A stretch of 64,000 bases of DNA from JAHJQZ01 sp963676075 (GTDB lineage Bacteria; Pseudomonadota; Alphaproteobacteria; Rhizobiales; Devosiaceae), in NCBI GenBank assembly GCA_963676075.2, contig CAXXNZ010000027.1, forward strand, positions 1 through 64,000, given 5' to 3'. Shown piece by piece: positions 35,940 to 44,859 of the stretch. Under the pieces are notes generated by a model, which saw only the letters and a program-made list of their open reading frames with translations, did no database searches and was not told where the DNA came from. Within the stretch, counting starts at the first letter, position 1, and each line of letters starts with the position of its first letter. A program made the position numbers and the translations under genes.

Positions 35940-36866
35940 ATGGCGGCGATGACGGCGAGTGCGAACCGGGAGCGTTCCGGAGACGATCTGTTCATCCGGC
36001 GTCTCCGCATTTTCCTGGCGGTGACCGAGGTGATGAGCGTCTCGACCGCCGCCCGGCAGCTCGGCGTCACCCAGCCCGCCGTCTCGCAGCAGATCAGAGC
36101 ACTCGAGGACATGCTGGAGACGCGGCTGTTCAACCGGGTCGGCCGTCATCTGAGCCTGACGGAAACCGGCAGAAAAACCGTTCCGGTGGCGCGCGGTCTG
36201 GTCGGTCAGGTCGACGGCGCCTTGTCCGGCCTCAGGGAAAGCTCACGGCAACAGGGTCTGCATCTCAGGCTCGGGTTCAGCGCCCCACAGATCGCCCTGC
36301 CGGTGGCGCGCACGTTCAAGAACCGGATTCCCGGCGCCTCACTGCAGCTGACGAGCGCCAATTCCCGCATCCTGTTCGAGCGCCTGCGCCAGTTCGAGCT
36401 CGATGCCATCTTCGTCGGCCTGTCCGGGCCACACCCCGAATTCCATTGCGTCCATTTCCTGAAACACCCGCTGATCGCCATCGTTGCCGACGGCCATCCC
36501 TTCGGCGAACGAACTTCGGTATCGATCTCCGAACTGTGTCGGATACCGCTGATTTTTCGTGAAGTCGGCTCCTATACGCGGCGCATCTTCTTCGACGCGG
36601 CCCACCGGCAGGGACTGGAGCCGACGATTGGCTATGAGATCGCCAGCCGCGAGGCAACCAATGAAGCGGTTGCGCTCGGCCTCGGTGTCGGCACGGTCCT
36701 CGAAAGCGAAGCGCCCGCTCACGCCAATATCAGGCGTATCCCGATCGAAAACGGCGAAATCGTCGGCAATGAATACCTGGTTTGCCACAGCGAGCTGGCA
36801 TCGGTCCCGCCTCTTTCTCCGCTGTTGAGCATCGTCGACAGGCTAAGCCGGGATCGACAGTCCTGA
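35940..36866 (+). CDS. LysR-family transcriptional regulator
   Basis: 308 residues: N-terminal winged HTH (FLAVTEVMSVSTAARQLGVTQPAVSQQIRALEDML, RLFNRVGRHLSLTETG), then a LysR effector domain with the usual two lobes (LRLGFSAPQIALPVARTF; DAIFVGLSGPHPEFHCVHFLKHPLIAIVADGHPF). ATG at 35940 has GGAAGGA eight bases upstream. Divergent from the phosphonate operon and therefore its probable activator; the effector may be AEP or a product. Confidence 0.93.
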   Translation: MAAMTASANRERSGDDLFIRRLRIFLAVTEVMSVSTAARQLGVTQPAVSQQIRALEDMLETRLFNRVGRHLSLTETGRKTVPVARGLVGQVDGALSGLRESSRQQGLHLRLGFSAPQIALPVARTFKNRIPGASLQLTSANSRILFERLRQFELDAIFVGLSGPHPEFHCVHFLKHPLIAIVADGHPFGERTSVSISELCRIPLIFREVGSYTRRIFFDAAHRQGLEPTIGYEIASREATNEAVALGLGVGTVLESEAPAHANIRRIPIENGEIVGNEYLVCHSELASVPPLSPLLSIVDRLSRDRQS

Positions 36867-36920
36867 GCGCCGCATCGGCAGGCAGGTTCTTCGCGTCTGT
36901 CCATCGCGCCCTCATGGCGG

Positions 36921-37028
36921 CTAGAGCAGCTCACGCTCAAATGGACTCATCTGATCTGCTCTAGGTCTTTGAGTGGTCGCGTTTTCGAACCAGAAAAGTG
37001 GTTTCCACTTTTCCTGAAAACACTCTAG
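36921..37028. repeat. Palindromic intergenic repeat of rhizobial type
   Basis: Two hairpins in tandem: CTAGAGCAGcTCA (36921-36933) with TGAtCTGCTCTAG (36952-36964), and AAAAGTGG (36994-37001) with CCACTTTT (37005-37012), ending in ACTCTAG. The word set (GCTCTAG, TTCGAACCAGAAAAGTGG, CCACTTTTCCTGAAAAC) is one I recall as a small repeated element between genes of Rhizobiales. The TAG stop of the adjacent minus-strand gene lies in its terminal CTAG. Confidence 0.7.
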
Positions 37029-38416
37029 CGCCAAATGCCGGGCTTGGTGCCGATGAAGAACGGATTGGTGAGGGCATGTACGCCGCCCGCTTCGTCGCGC
37101 AACTCCCAGACGAACCAGTCGCTATCGACCGCATCAACGGTGACTTCGACTTCGGCATGCTCGGCGCAGGACCAAGTGCCGGATCTCGTGCCGCGCCGGA
37201 TCAGATGCGCCGTCAGGCCGGAAAGATATTGTTCGGCATCGCCTCCGGTCCAGCGACAGCGGAGGTTCATCCGGCCCGCAGGGACCACATCGCCCATGCC
37301 GACACGCGTTCCTTCAGTGGTAACAGCGACGCAATCGAGGCGCGGGCCGCTGGAGACATAGAGACGTCCCGCCCGGATCGCGGCGAGTATGTCCGGTTGG
37401 GTGTTGTCATCGGCAAAAACCATGTTTGCGGGCAAGCGCGCATCCGGTCCATGGCGCGCATGCGTATCGGTGCCCGAGGTGGCGACCATGCGATTGCCCT
37501 CGTTGAGCCAATGGTAGAACAGGCGAATGCCCTGTTCGTTCTGCGGGCATGAATCATTCCAAGGGCCATTCCACACCTCAACAATCCGCGCCGAGCCGGG
37601 AAACTGGTCGGCATGGCTCCAACGGCAGCCGGTGCAGAACGGATGGCCCTCGCTTTTCGGGTGGGCAATGACGAACAGGCGCCCGGACGCGGTCAAATCC
37701 AGGGCACGGGCACGCATGGTCTCGCCGTCGCGGATGCGCCATTCGGCCCAGTCGCCGCTGCCGAGCGCCAGGGCATGACCGTGAAAGCCGGTCAGTTCCA
37801 CACCTTTGATGATGGTGATCGCGTCGCCGGCCAAACTGTCGAGTTCAGCAAGGCCTGAAACCGTGTTGTGGTCGGTCAGCGCGACAAAATCGAGGCTGCG
37901 CTCCATGGCGTAGTCGAGATAATCCGCGACGCTCAATATGGCGTCGGAATGAAGGGTGTGGCCGTGCAGATCGCCGCGATACCAACCCGGTCCCCGTCGC
38001 CGGGATCCGGCGAGCGGCACGGGCGGCGCGTGCTCCGGCGCCTCAGTCTCTTCCGCCTGCAGATCGATTTCGAGCCTGTAGGAGACATTGCCGGGCGGCA
38101 GAACGCGATGCACATCGATCTCAACTGTCCACTCCCCCGGCTCGATCGGTCCGGACACATAGCCCGGCGAGGCGTAGTGCGTTGAAATCAGCGGGCTTTG
38201 ATCAGCATTGTTGTGGCGCGTGCCGCGCGCACCGTTGGGGCCATACACCGAAATGGAGAGTTGATGGGGAATATCGCCGGCCTCCGGGCCGGGATGGTGG
38301 GGATCATGGCTGAAGCTGATGCCAAGCGTGCCGACACCCTCGGGAACCGAGAATACGTGCGGCACATGCGTGGCCATGTGATCGAGGGTCAAACGCCCAG
38401 CAAAGCTGATGGTCAT
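37025..38416 (-). CDS. CehA/McbA-family PHP metallohydrolase
   Basis: 463 residues. An N-terminal beta-rich domain (about 1-135) precedes a PHP domain with the metal motif GDLHGHTLHSD (149-158), VALTDHNTVSG, GVELTGFHGHALALG, FVIAHPKSEG and TSGTDTHARHG. CehA and McbA hydrolyse aryl carbamate esters; other members are phosphoesterases, so the substrate is open. No signal peptide. Last gene of the third Opp-type operon, 93 bases after the fused ATPase; it probably processes the imported compound. Its stop codon lies inside a repeat element. Confidence 0.88.
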   Translation of the reverse strand: MTISFAGRLTLDHMATHVPHVFSVPEGVGTLGISFSHDPHHPGPEAGDIPHQLSISVYGPNGARGTRHNNADQSPLISTHYASPGYVSGPIEPGEWTVEIDVHRVLPPGNVSYRLEIDLQAEETEAPEHAPPVPLAGSRRRGPGWYRGDLHGHTLHSDAILSVADYLDYAMERSLDFVALTDHNTVSGLAELDSLAGDAITIIKGVELTGFHGHALALGSGDWAEWRIRDGETMRARALDLTASGRLFVIAHPKSEGHPFCTGCRWSHADQFPGSARIVEVWNGPWNDSCPQNEQGIRLFYHWLNEGNRMVATSGTDTHARHGPDARLPANMVFADDNTQPDILAAIRAGRLYVSSGPRLDCVAVTTEGTRVGMGDVVPAGRMNLRCRWTGGDAEQYLSGLTAHLIRRGTRSGTWSCAEHAEVEVTVDAVDSDWFVWELRDEAGGVHALTNPFFIGTKPGIWR

Positions 38417-38509
38417 CCGGTCTTCCGATTGGTGAAATAGATGGAGTTCGACAGGGCGCGGCGCGAGGCGCCTGCAAGGTGCGATCCGAGCGGCGGTCGA
38501 GATACGCTT

Positions 38510-40591
38510 CTATCCGGCATCCTTCAATCCTGTCAGGGTGATCTCCGCCCTGCGATGACAGGCGGTCAACCGCCCTGCCCCATCGGATTCCAGTGCCGGC
38601 TCGGTGCTGCGGCACAGGTCGGTGGCAAACGGGCAGCGCGGCGCGAAGGCGCAACCGTTCGGCAGGTCCGCCGGATTGGGCGGATGGCCGCGCAAACGTT
38701 GGCGCGGAAGCTTTTCTACACGGTAGTCCGGCACCAGAACGGCACTCAGCAATGCAGCCGAATAAGGATGGCGCGGGGCGTTGTAGATCTCGGAAGTCGA
38801 GGCCATTTCGACGATGCGCCCGGCATACATTACCGCCACGCGATCCGCGATATTGGAGACGACATTGAGATCGTGGGAGACGAACAGATAGGTCAGTCCG
38901 AATTCGCGCTGCAGGTCGCGGAACAGGTTGAGAATTTGGGCCTGAACCGAGACGTCGAGCGCAGAAACCGGCTCGTCGGCGATGATGATGCGCGGATTGG
39001 GGGCAAGAGCGCGGGCGATACCGATGCGCTGGCGCTGCCCGCCGGAAAAGGCGTGCGGATAGCGTTCGCCCTGCTCCGGAGAAAGGCCGACATGGCCCAG
39101 AACCTCTTCGACGCGCGCGGTCAACGCCTTGCTGTTCGTAATCCGACCGGGGCCGACGCGGAGCGGTTCGGCAACAATGTCGAACACTGTCATGCGCGGA
39201 TTGAGCGAGGCGAACGGGTCCTGAAACACCACCCGCATGTCCTGCCAGACCTTGCGGCGTTCAGGCTCCGGCAGATGGGTGATGTCGTCCATATTGCCGT
39301 TGCGACCGAGATGGACGCGACCATCCGTCGGATCGAGAAGCCCGGCCAGAGTGTGCCCGAGTGTCGATTTTCCGCAGCCGGACTCGCCGACAAGGCCGAG
39401 CGTTTCACCTGCGTTCAATTCGATCGACACATCCGAAACCGCTCTGGTCGTTTTGACCGACCGGCTGAACATTCCGCTCTTTTTGACGAAATGCTTGGAC
39501 ACCCCATGTGCTCTCAACACGGCGCCGTTTTCGGGCAGCATGGTTTTGGGCAATGCGGCTTCCGCTATGTGGGCTTCGGCCTTGGGCCGAACTGCGAGTT
39601 CCTCTCCAGAGAAAAAGCAGCGGGAATCGGTCGCGCCGGTGACCAGTGGCGGACGGGTCGTGTCGCAGCGTCCCTTTTCGGCAAAGGTACAACGCGAAAC
39701 GAAGACACAGCCCGCCGGGCGCTGCGAAAGACTCGGCACCGTGCCGGGAATGACAGGCAGCCTTGCGTTGCGCTGGGATTGGTAATGGGGCGCCGCCATC
39801 AACAGGGCGCGGGTATAGGGGTGCTGCGGCGCGTTGAAGATTTCGGCGACCGGGCCACGCTCGACCACTTCGCCGAGATACATCACCACCACCTCGTCGG
39901 CCATTTCCGCCACGACACCAAGATCGTGGGTGATGAACAGGATCGACATGCCGAACCGCGCCTGCAGATCGCGCATCAGTTCGAGGATGACGGCCTGTGT
40001 CGTCACATCCAGCGCCGTCGTCGGTTCATCGGCGATCAGAAGCCGCGGATTGGTGGCAAGCGCCATGGCGATCATGGCGCGCTGGCGCTGGCCGCCGGAA
40101 AGCTCGAACGAATAGGCGTCGAGCCGCGCCTTGGCATCGGGCATGCCGACGGCTTCCAGCGCTTCGATGGCGCGGTCACGGGCATCACGCCTGGAAATGC
40201 TGGCATGCTGTCGGATGGCTTCAACGATCTGGTTGCCGATGGTGTAATAGCTCGACAGCGCGGTCATCGGCTCCTGGAAAATCATGGTGATCTCATTGCC
40301 GCGCACCCGACGCATTTCCGGCGCCTTGGTCGCGCTTCCGGCCAGATCGATCATATTGCCGTCGCCGCTGCGGTAGAGCATGCGGCCAGCATCGATTTTG
40401 GCATTGGCGTCGAGAATTCTCAGCATCGCCCGCGCCGTCACCGACTTGCCACAACCAGATTCACCAACCAGGCACACCGTCTTGCCGGCAGGAATGTCGA
40501 ATCCCACCTCGTTGAGCGCGGTCACACGCGTTCCATCGGTGCCAAATGACACCGACAGCCCGTCGATCGACAAGAGTGGCTCAGTTGGCAT
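38510..40591 (-). CDS. Fused oligopeptide-type ABC ATPase (OppD-OppF)
   Basis: 693-residue protein with two complete ATPase halves. Half 1: Walker A GESGCGKS, signature LSGGQRQR, Walker B LLIADEPTTALD, cysteine motif GCVFVSRCTFAEKGRC. Half 2, from about residue 370: Walker A GESGCGKST, FSGGQRQR, IIIADEPVSALD and GCAFAPRCPFATDLC. This single-chain form is common in Rhizobiales and replaces the separate D and F genes seen in the two operons to the left. ATG at 40591 overlaps the permease stop by 11 bases. Confidence 0.95.
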   Translation of the reverse strand: MPTEPLLSIDGLSVSFGTDGTRVTALNEVGFDIPAGKTVCLVGESGCGKSVTARAMLRILDANAKIDAGRMLYRSGDGNMIDLAGSATKAPEMRRVRGNEITMIFQEPMTALSSYYTIGNQIVEAIRQHASISRRDARDRAIEALEAVGMPDAKARLDAYSFELSGGQRQRAMIAMALATNPRLLIADEPTTALDVTTQAVILELMRDLQARFGMSILFITHDLGVVAEMADEVVVMYLGEVVERGPVAEIFNAPQHPYTRALLMAAPHYQSQRNARLPVIPGTVPSLSQRPAGCVFVSRCTFAEKGRCDTTRPPLVTGATDSRCFFSGEELAVRPKAEAHIAEAALPKTMLPENGAVLRAHGVSKHFVKKSGMFSRSVKTTRAVSDVSIELNAGETLGLVGESGCGKSTLGHTLAGLLDPTDGRVHLGRNGNMDDITHLPEPERRKVWQDMRVVFQDPFASLNPRMTVFDIVAEPLRVGPGRITNSKALTARVEEVLGHVGLSPEQGERYPHAFSGGQRQRIGIARALAPNPRIIIADEPVSALDVSVQAQILNLFRDLQREFGLTYLFVSHDLNVVSNIADRVAVMYAGRIVEMASTSEIYNAPRHPYSAALLSAVLVPDYRVEKLPRQRLRGHPPNPADLPNGCAFAPRCPFATDLCRSTEPALESDGAGRLTACHRRAEITLTGLKDAG

Positions 40592-41681
40592 AGGGGTCTC
40601 CCGCATCACGCATGCCGTCTCCGAGGAAGTTGAGGGCAAGAACAGCGATCACCACCGCACCGCCGGGTACGAACAGCCAGGGCGCCGCTGCGATCGACCT
40701 GAGGTTCTGCGCTTCCTGTAAGAGCACGCCCCAACTCACCACCGGCTGCCTGAGACCGATGCCGAGAAAGCTCAGCGAGGTTTCCGCAACGATCATCCCC
40801 GGAATCGCGAGGGTGACCACGGCGATGATATGGCTCATGAAATTCGGCACCATGTGCCTCAGGATGATGCGCGTCGGTTTGCAGCCGTCGAGCCTGGCGG
40901 CAATGACGAATTCTTCGTTCTTCAAGGCCATGAACTTGCCGCGCACGATCCGCGCCAGCCCGGTCCAGCCAAGGATCGACAGAATGACGGTGATCATGAA
41001 ATAGGTCTGGATCGGCGGCATGGTCGGCGGAATGGCCGCCGCCAGCCCGATCCATAACGGGATCGACGGCAGCGATTGCAGGAACTCGATGACGCGTTGA
41101 ATGCCGACATCGATCCAGCCGCCGAAATAACCCGAGGCGCCGCCGATGATAATGCCGAGGATCAGGCTGAGGGCGACCCCGATCAACCCGATGGTCATCG
41201 ATACCCGTGTCGCATGGATCGTGCGGCTGAACACATCGCGTCCCAGCCGGTCGGCGCCGAAAAAGAAAACCTTCTTATCCGGATCGACCGGCCCGAACAG
41301 GTGCCGGTCCCAGGGGATCAATCCCCACAGCTTATAGGGGGCGCCTTTGACGAAAAAGCCCAGATCGATAACCTGCTCCGGATCGGTCTCAAATCGGCGC
41401 TCGCCGGTGTTGTAGTCGACGCTGGAAGTATAGCCGAGCGCATAGGGCTTCACCTCGAACGTGCCGTCTGCGGCGGTATGAAAGAGGTTGATGCCCTGCG
41501 GCGGCGTGTAGAGCGCACGCGGATTGAAGGCCTCCGGATCGGCCGGCGCGAGGACCTCGCAAAATAGTGCGACCATATAGATCGCCGCCGTGATGACGGC
41601 GCCGACCACCCCGAGCCTGTGACGCAGGAAACGCCGCAAGATCAACGTGCCGTAGCTGGCATATTCGACCGAGGCGCTCAT
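40581..41681 (-). CDS. Oligopeptide-type ABC permease (OppC family)
   Basis: 366-residue inner-membrane permease with a first helix VGAVITAAIYMVALFCEVLAP, a periplasmic insertion of roughly 90 residues, the motif FFFGADRLGRDVFSRTIHATR and the EAA loop LRHMVPNFMSHIIAVVTLAIPGMIVAETSLSFLGIG. ATG at 41681 overlaps the stop of a 49-codon frame (ATGA). Part of the operon binding protein-OppB-small frame-OppC-fused ATPase-CehA-like hydrolase. Confidence 0.94.
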   Translation of the reverse strand: MSASVEYASYGTLILRRFLRHRLGVVGAVITAAIYMVALFCEVLAPADPEAFNPRALYTPPQGINLFHTAADGTFEVKPYALGYTSSVDYNTGERRFETDPEQVIDLGFFVKGAPYKLWGLIPWDRHLFGPVDPDKKVFFFGADRLGRDVFSRTIHATRVSMTIGLIGVALSLILGIIIGGASGYFGGWIDVGIQRVIEFLQSLPSIPLWIGLAAAIPPTMPPIQTYFMITVILSILGWTGLARIVRGKFMALKNEEFVIAARLDGCKPTRIILRHMVPNFMSHIIAVVTLAIPGMIVAETSLSFLGIGLRQPVVSWGVLLQEAQNLRSIAAAPWLFVPGGAVVIAVLALNFLGDGMRDAGDPYAN

Positions 41682-41827
41682 GCCGGAATCCACCTGCCGT
41701 TGACGCTGCCCGGCAGGACGCAGCCTTGCTCTATGCGTTCGGCGTCGAATTTGAAGACCGGCACACAGGCCGACGCCAATTCGGTTTCGTTCAAGGCGGC
41801 AGGCTCCGAAGGGATGTCGCGTGTCAA
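41678..41827 (-). CDS. Possible 49-residue coupled small protein between the two permeases
   Basis: The 142 bases between the permease genes hold one open frame starting TTG at 41827. AAGGAG lies seven bases upstream and the start overlaps the OppB-type stop (TTGA). It ends with TGA overlapping the OppC-type start (ATGA). The product, LTRDIPSEPAALNETELASA onward to PGSVNGRWIPA, has two cysteines and no membrane helix. Coupling on both sides argues for translation, if only as a bridge. No known family recognised. Confidence 0.45.
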   Translation of the reverse strand: MTRDIPSEPAALNETELASACVPVFKFDAERIEQGCVLPGSVNGRWIPA

Positions 41828-42831
41828 AGCATCTCTCCTTCTCTGGCCTGACGGCGAATTCTCGGGTCGAGCAACATCAGCAACACGTCGGACACCAAAG
41901 TGCCGATTACGGCCAGAAAGCTCAGAAACATGATCAAGGTGGCGGCCAAATACATGTCCTGGCCTCTCAGGGCATCAAGCAGCAGCGGCCCGGTCGTCTG
42001 CAGTCCGAGCACGACGGCGACAATGGTCTCGCCCGAAACGATGGTGACGAAGATATCGTTGAGCCCCGAAACGAACGGATTGAGTGAATGGCGGACCGGA
42101 TATTTGAGGGTCAGCCAGTTTTCCGACAGCCCCTTGGCGCGGGCCGTCAGCACATAGGGTTTGTGCAGTTCGTCGAGCAGATTGGCGCGGATGGTGCGGA
42201 TGACACTGGCCGTGCCGGCGGTGCCGAGCACAACCATCGGAATCCACAGATGGCTGACCAGGTCGCCAACCTTGGCGAGCGACCACGGGGCGTTGACGTA
42301 GTCGGGCGAGAAGAGACCGCCGACGCTCTGTCCCAGATAGCGGAAAGAAACGTAGAGCAGGATCAGTGCCAGCAGGAAATTGGGCACGGCCAGGCCGATG
42401 AAACCGATGGTCGTAAACACATAATCGCCAAGGGAGTATTTCCTGACCGCCGAATAGATGCCGATGGGAATGGCGATGACCCAGATGAAAACCAAGGTGA
42501 GCACCGACAGCAGTGAGGTCAGTCCAAGCCTTTGCCAGATCAGCTCCGAGACCGGCACCTCCCAGGCGAAGGAACGCCCGAAATCGCCCTTGGACAGGAT
42601 GCCCCAGACCCAGCTCGCATATTGTTCGGGCATGCTGCGATCGAGCCCGAGCTGATGGCGCATGCTGGTCATTTCCTCATAGGTCATCACGTCGGACTGC
42701 TGACGACGTTCCGAGGCGACCTTGTCGACATAGTCCCCGGGCGGCAGCGAAATGATGGCATAGGAAACGACGCTGATCGCAAAGACGGTGAACACCATCA
42801 GGATCATGCGCCGGGCAAGAAATCTCAGCAT
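41824..42831 (-). CDS. Oligopeptide-type ABC permease (OppB family)
   Basis: 335-residue inner-membrane permease starting LRFLARRMILMVFTVFAISVVSYAIISLPPGDY. The 335-residue length reflects a longer periplasmic segment (about 35-95, YVDKVASERRQQSDVMTYEEM) also found in relatives with long binding proteins. EAA loop ARAKGLSENWLTLKYPVRHSLNP; C-terminus DVLLMLLDPRIRRQAREG. 60 bases downstream of the binding-protein gene. Confidence 0.94.
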   Translation of the reverse strand: MLRFLARRMILMVFTVFAISVVSYAIISLPPGDYVDKVASERRQQSDVMTYEEMTSMRHQLGLDRSMPEQYASWVWGILSKGDFGRSFAWEVPVSELIWQRLGLTSLLSVLTLVFIWVIAIPIGIYSAVRKYSLGDYVFTTIGFIGLAVPNFLLALILLYVSFRYLGQSVGGLFSPDYVNAPWSLAKVGDLVSHLWIPMVVLGTAGTASVIRTIRANLLDELHKPYVLTARAKGLSENWLTLKYPVRHSLNPFVSGLNDIFVTIVSGETIVAVVLGLQTTGPLLLDALRGQDMYLAATLIMFLSFLAVIGTLVSDVLLMLLDPRIRRQAREGEML

Positions 42832-42891
42832 CGGCGTCTCGATACGATAGTGGGGCGAGCCTTCTGGCCCGCCCCGTTTAGGTTTTGCGGA

Positions 42892-44859
42892 CTACTGCTT
42901 GTCTTTCTCGATGTAGAAGCTCGAGAAGTTGGCCGGGGCCGGACCCGGATACAGCCAGCCCTCGATCAGCGGCTGGGGCACGTTGCGCAGGCGGTTCCGG
43001 ACAGCGCGATAGTCGCCTTCCGGCAGGGAGATGCCGAAGACCGGGAAGTAGTCGGCGACCTTCTGGACGAAGTCGTTCATCAGCTTGGTCTGGGCATCGC
43101 CAGCTGTCACCGGAATCTTCGCCGCCATGTCGAGCATCTCGACGACTTCGGCGGGCGGCTCAACGGGTTCGACCTCACCGGCCACTTCCGAGCCGCGATT
43201 GACCGAGCCACGATGCTCGTTGTACCAGCGCTCCCACTGGTCCCAGTTGCCGTAAAAGCCGACGCCGCCCAGCATGACCTGGGTCGACAGCAGCGGCAGC
43301 CGGCCCGAACCGTTCTCGGCCACCCACAGATTGATGTCGCGATCCGGCGCCGAGCGACGCTGCTCGAAGACTTCGTCGGTGACACCGTCGACCACCACGT
43401 CGATGCCGACCGTCTCCCAATACTTCTCGACCAGCAGCATCATATCGAGCCAGTCGGAGCGGAAGCCCGTGTCGACCGAGACGACCATCTGGAAGCGCTT
43501 GCCCTCGTCGTCGAGGCGGAAGCCTTCGGCATCCTTGTTGGGCAGCACCTTGTCGAGATACTCATTGGCCAGCTTCGGATCGTACTCGGTGTACTGGGTC
43601 GCCAGTTGCTCGTTGTAGAAGGGCGAGCTGGGGCGCGGGCCGATCTGATAGGGACGGCCTTGGCCGAGATAGACGACATCAATGATTTCCGGACGGTTGA
43701 TCGCCAGCGACAGGCCGATGCGGAAGTTCTTGTCCTGATAGACCTTGGCCTTGAACGGATTGGGGTTGTTCATGGCCGGCACGAAGATCGCCGTGTTCAT
43801 GTTGGCGCTTTCGGCCGGGATCAGGCGGTAATCGCCCTTTTCCTGGTTCTGATAGAACACGGCGCGGTTCGACGGATTGGAAATGCCGGCGGCGCTGATG
43901 TCGATTTCGCCCGACAGCACCTTGGCGAGTTCGACTTCGCTGTCCTGCACCAGCACCCAGGTGCGGGTGTCGATATAGGGCAGCTGGTTGCAGTCGGTGT
44001 CGACCTTGAAATAATAGGGATTGCGCTCGAACGAGAAGCGCTCCTTGCCCAGGAACGGCTCGGTTGGGATCCAGGCCAGCACGTGCGGGCGCTTGGGATC
44101 GTTGTATTCCGAATTCATGCCGTAGGTACCGACAGTATCGCGCCACCAGGTGCGGTAGTCGGTTTCGCCGGCATCGGCCATCATCTTGGCCACGCCATCC
44201 GGATTGAGATCGATGTCGAACTGGGCGAGATAGTGCTCGGCGAAGTTGACGACGCGCTGGCCGTATGAAGTGGCCAGATCCATCAGGAACAACCCGTTCG
44301 GGTGGGACCACTTGAACGTGACCGTGTAGTCGTCGAGCGCCGTAACGGTGGCGGGTTCGCCGTCGACCACGAACTGGCCGCGCGGGTTGTCATTGAGCTT
44401 GGTGTTGGTTTCGACACGTTCCCACCAGAAGACGATGTCCCTGGCGGTAAAGGGTTCGCCGTCCGACCACTTCATGCCTTCGCGCAGATGGAAGGTATAG
44501 GTGGTGGCGTCGTCCGAAATCTCCCAGGACTTGGCGACGTTGGGAACGACCTCGCCACCGTCGACCGACCAGCGCACCAGCGGCTCGTAGCCGTAATGGC
44601 GGAACTCGGCAACGCGGCCGCCGCCGGTGGTGTCGACCATCTCGCCGCCATAGACGCCGGTCTGTTCGAAGGGCTTGACGACAAGCGGTTCGGCCGGCAG
44701 GCGCTCTGCGATCGGCGGCAGAGTGCCGGCGCTGACGGCTTCGGCCAGAGCCGGCGCTTCATTGTAGGTGTCACAGGTCTGGGCGGCGGCTGGGCCGGCC
44801 AGCACGGCCAGAGCAATAGTGCCGGCCAGTGCATTCAGATGCTTTCTCAGGAGTCTCAT
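42892..44859 (-). CDS. Oligopeptide-type ABC transporter substrate-binding protein (long form)
   Basis: 655-residue SBP_bac_5 protein with signal peptide LNALAGTIALAVLAGPAAA ending at AQ/TC. It shares RLPAEPLVVKPFEQTGVYGG, LREGMKWSDGEPFTARDIVFWWERV and QDSEVELAKVLSGEIDISAAG with the phosphonate-operon binding protein at 33740-35794, so the two are paralogues of one subfamily. Start ATG at 44859; the upstream frame extension is noise. First gene of the CehA-containing operon and probably under the LacI-type regulator. Confidence 0.93.
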   Translation of the reverse strand: MRLLRKHLNALAGTIALAVLAGPAAAQTCDTYNEAPALAEAVSAGTLPPIAERLPAEPLVVKPFEQTGVYGGEMVDTTGGGRVAEFRHYGYEPLVRWSVDGGEVVPNVAKSWEISDDATTYTFHLREGMKWSDGEPFTARDIVFWWERVETNTKLNDNPRGQFVVDGEPATVTALDDYTVTFKWSHPNGLFLMDLATSYGQRVVNFAEHYLAQFDIDLNPDGVAKMMADAGETDYRTWWRDTVGTYGMNSEYNDPKRPHVLAWIPTEPFLGKERFSFERNPYYFKVDTDCNQLPYIDTRTWVLVQDSEVELAKVLSGEIDISAAGISNPSNRAVFYQNQEKGDYRLIPAESANMNTAIFVPAMNNPNPFKAKVYQDKNFRIGLSLAINRPEIIDVVYLGQGRPYQIGPRPSSPFYNEQLATQYTEYDPKLANEYLDKVLPNKDAEGFRLDDEGKRFQMVVSVDTGFRSDWLDMMLLVEKYWETVGIDVVVDGVTDEVFEQRRSAPDRDINLWVAENGSGRLPLLSTQVMLGGVGFYGNWDQWERWYNEHRGSVNRGSEVAGEVEPVEPPAEVVEMLDMAAKIPVTAGDAQTKLMNDFVQKVADYFPVFGISLPEGDYRAVRNRLRNVPQPLIEGWLYPGPAPANFSSFYIEKDKQ

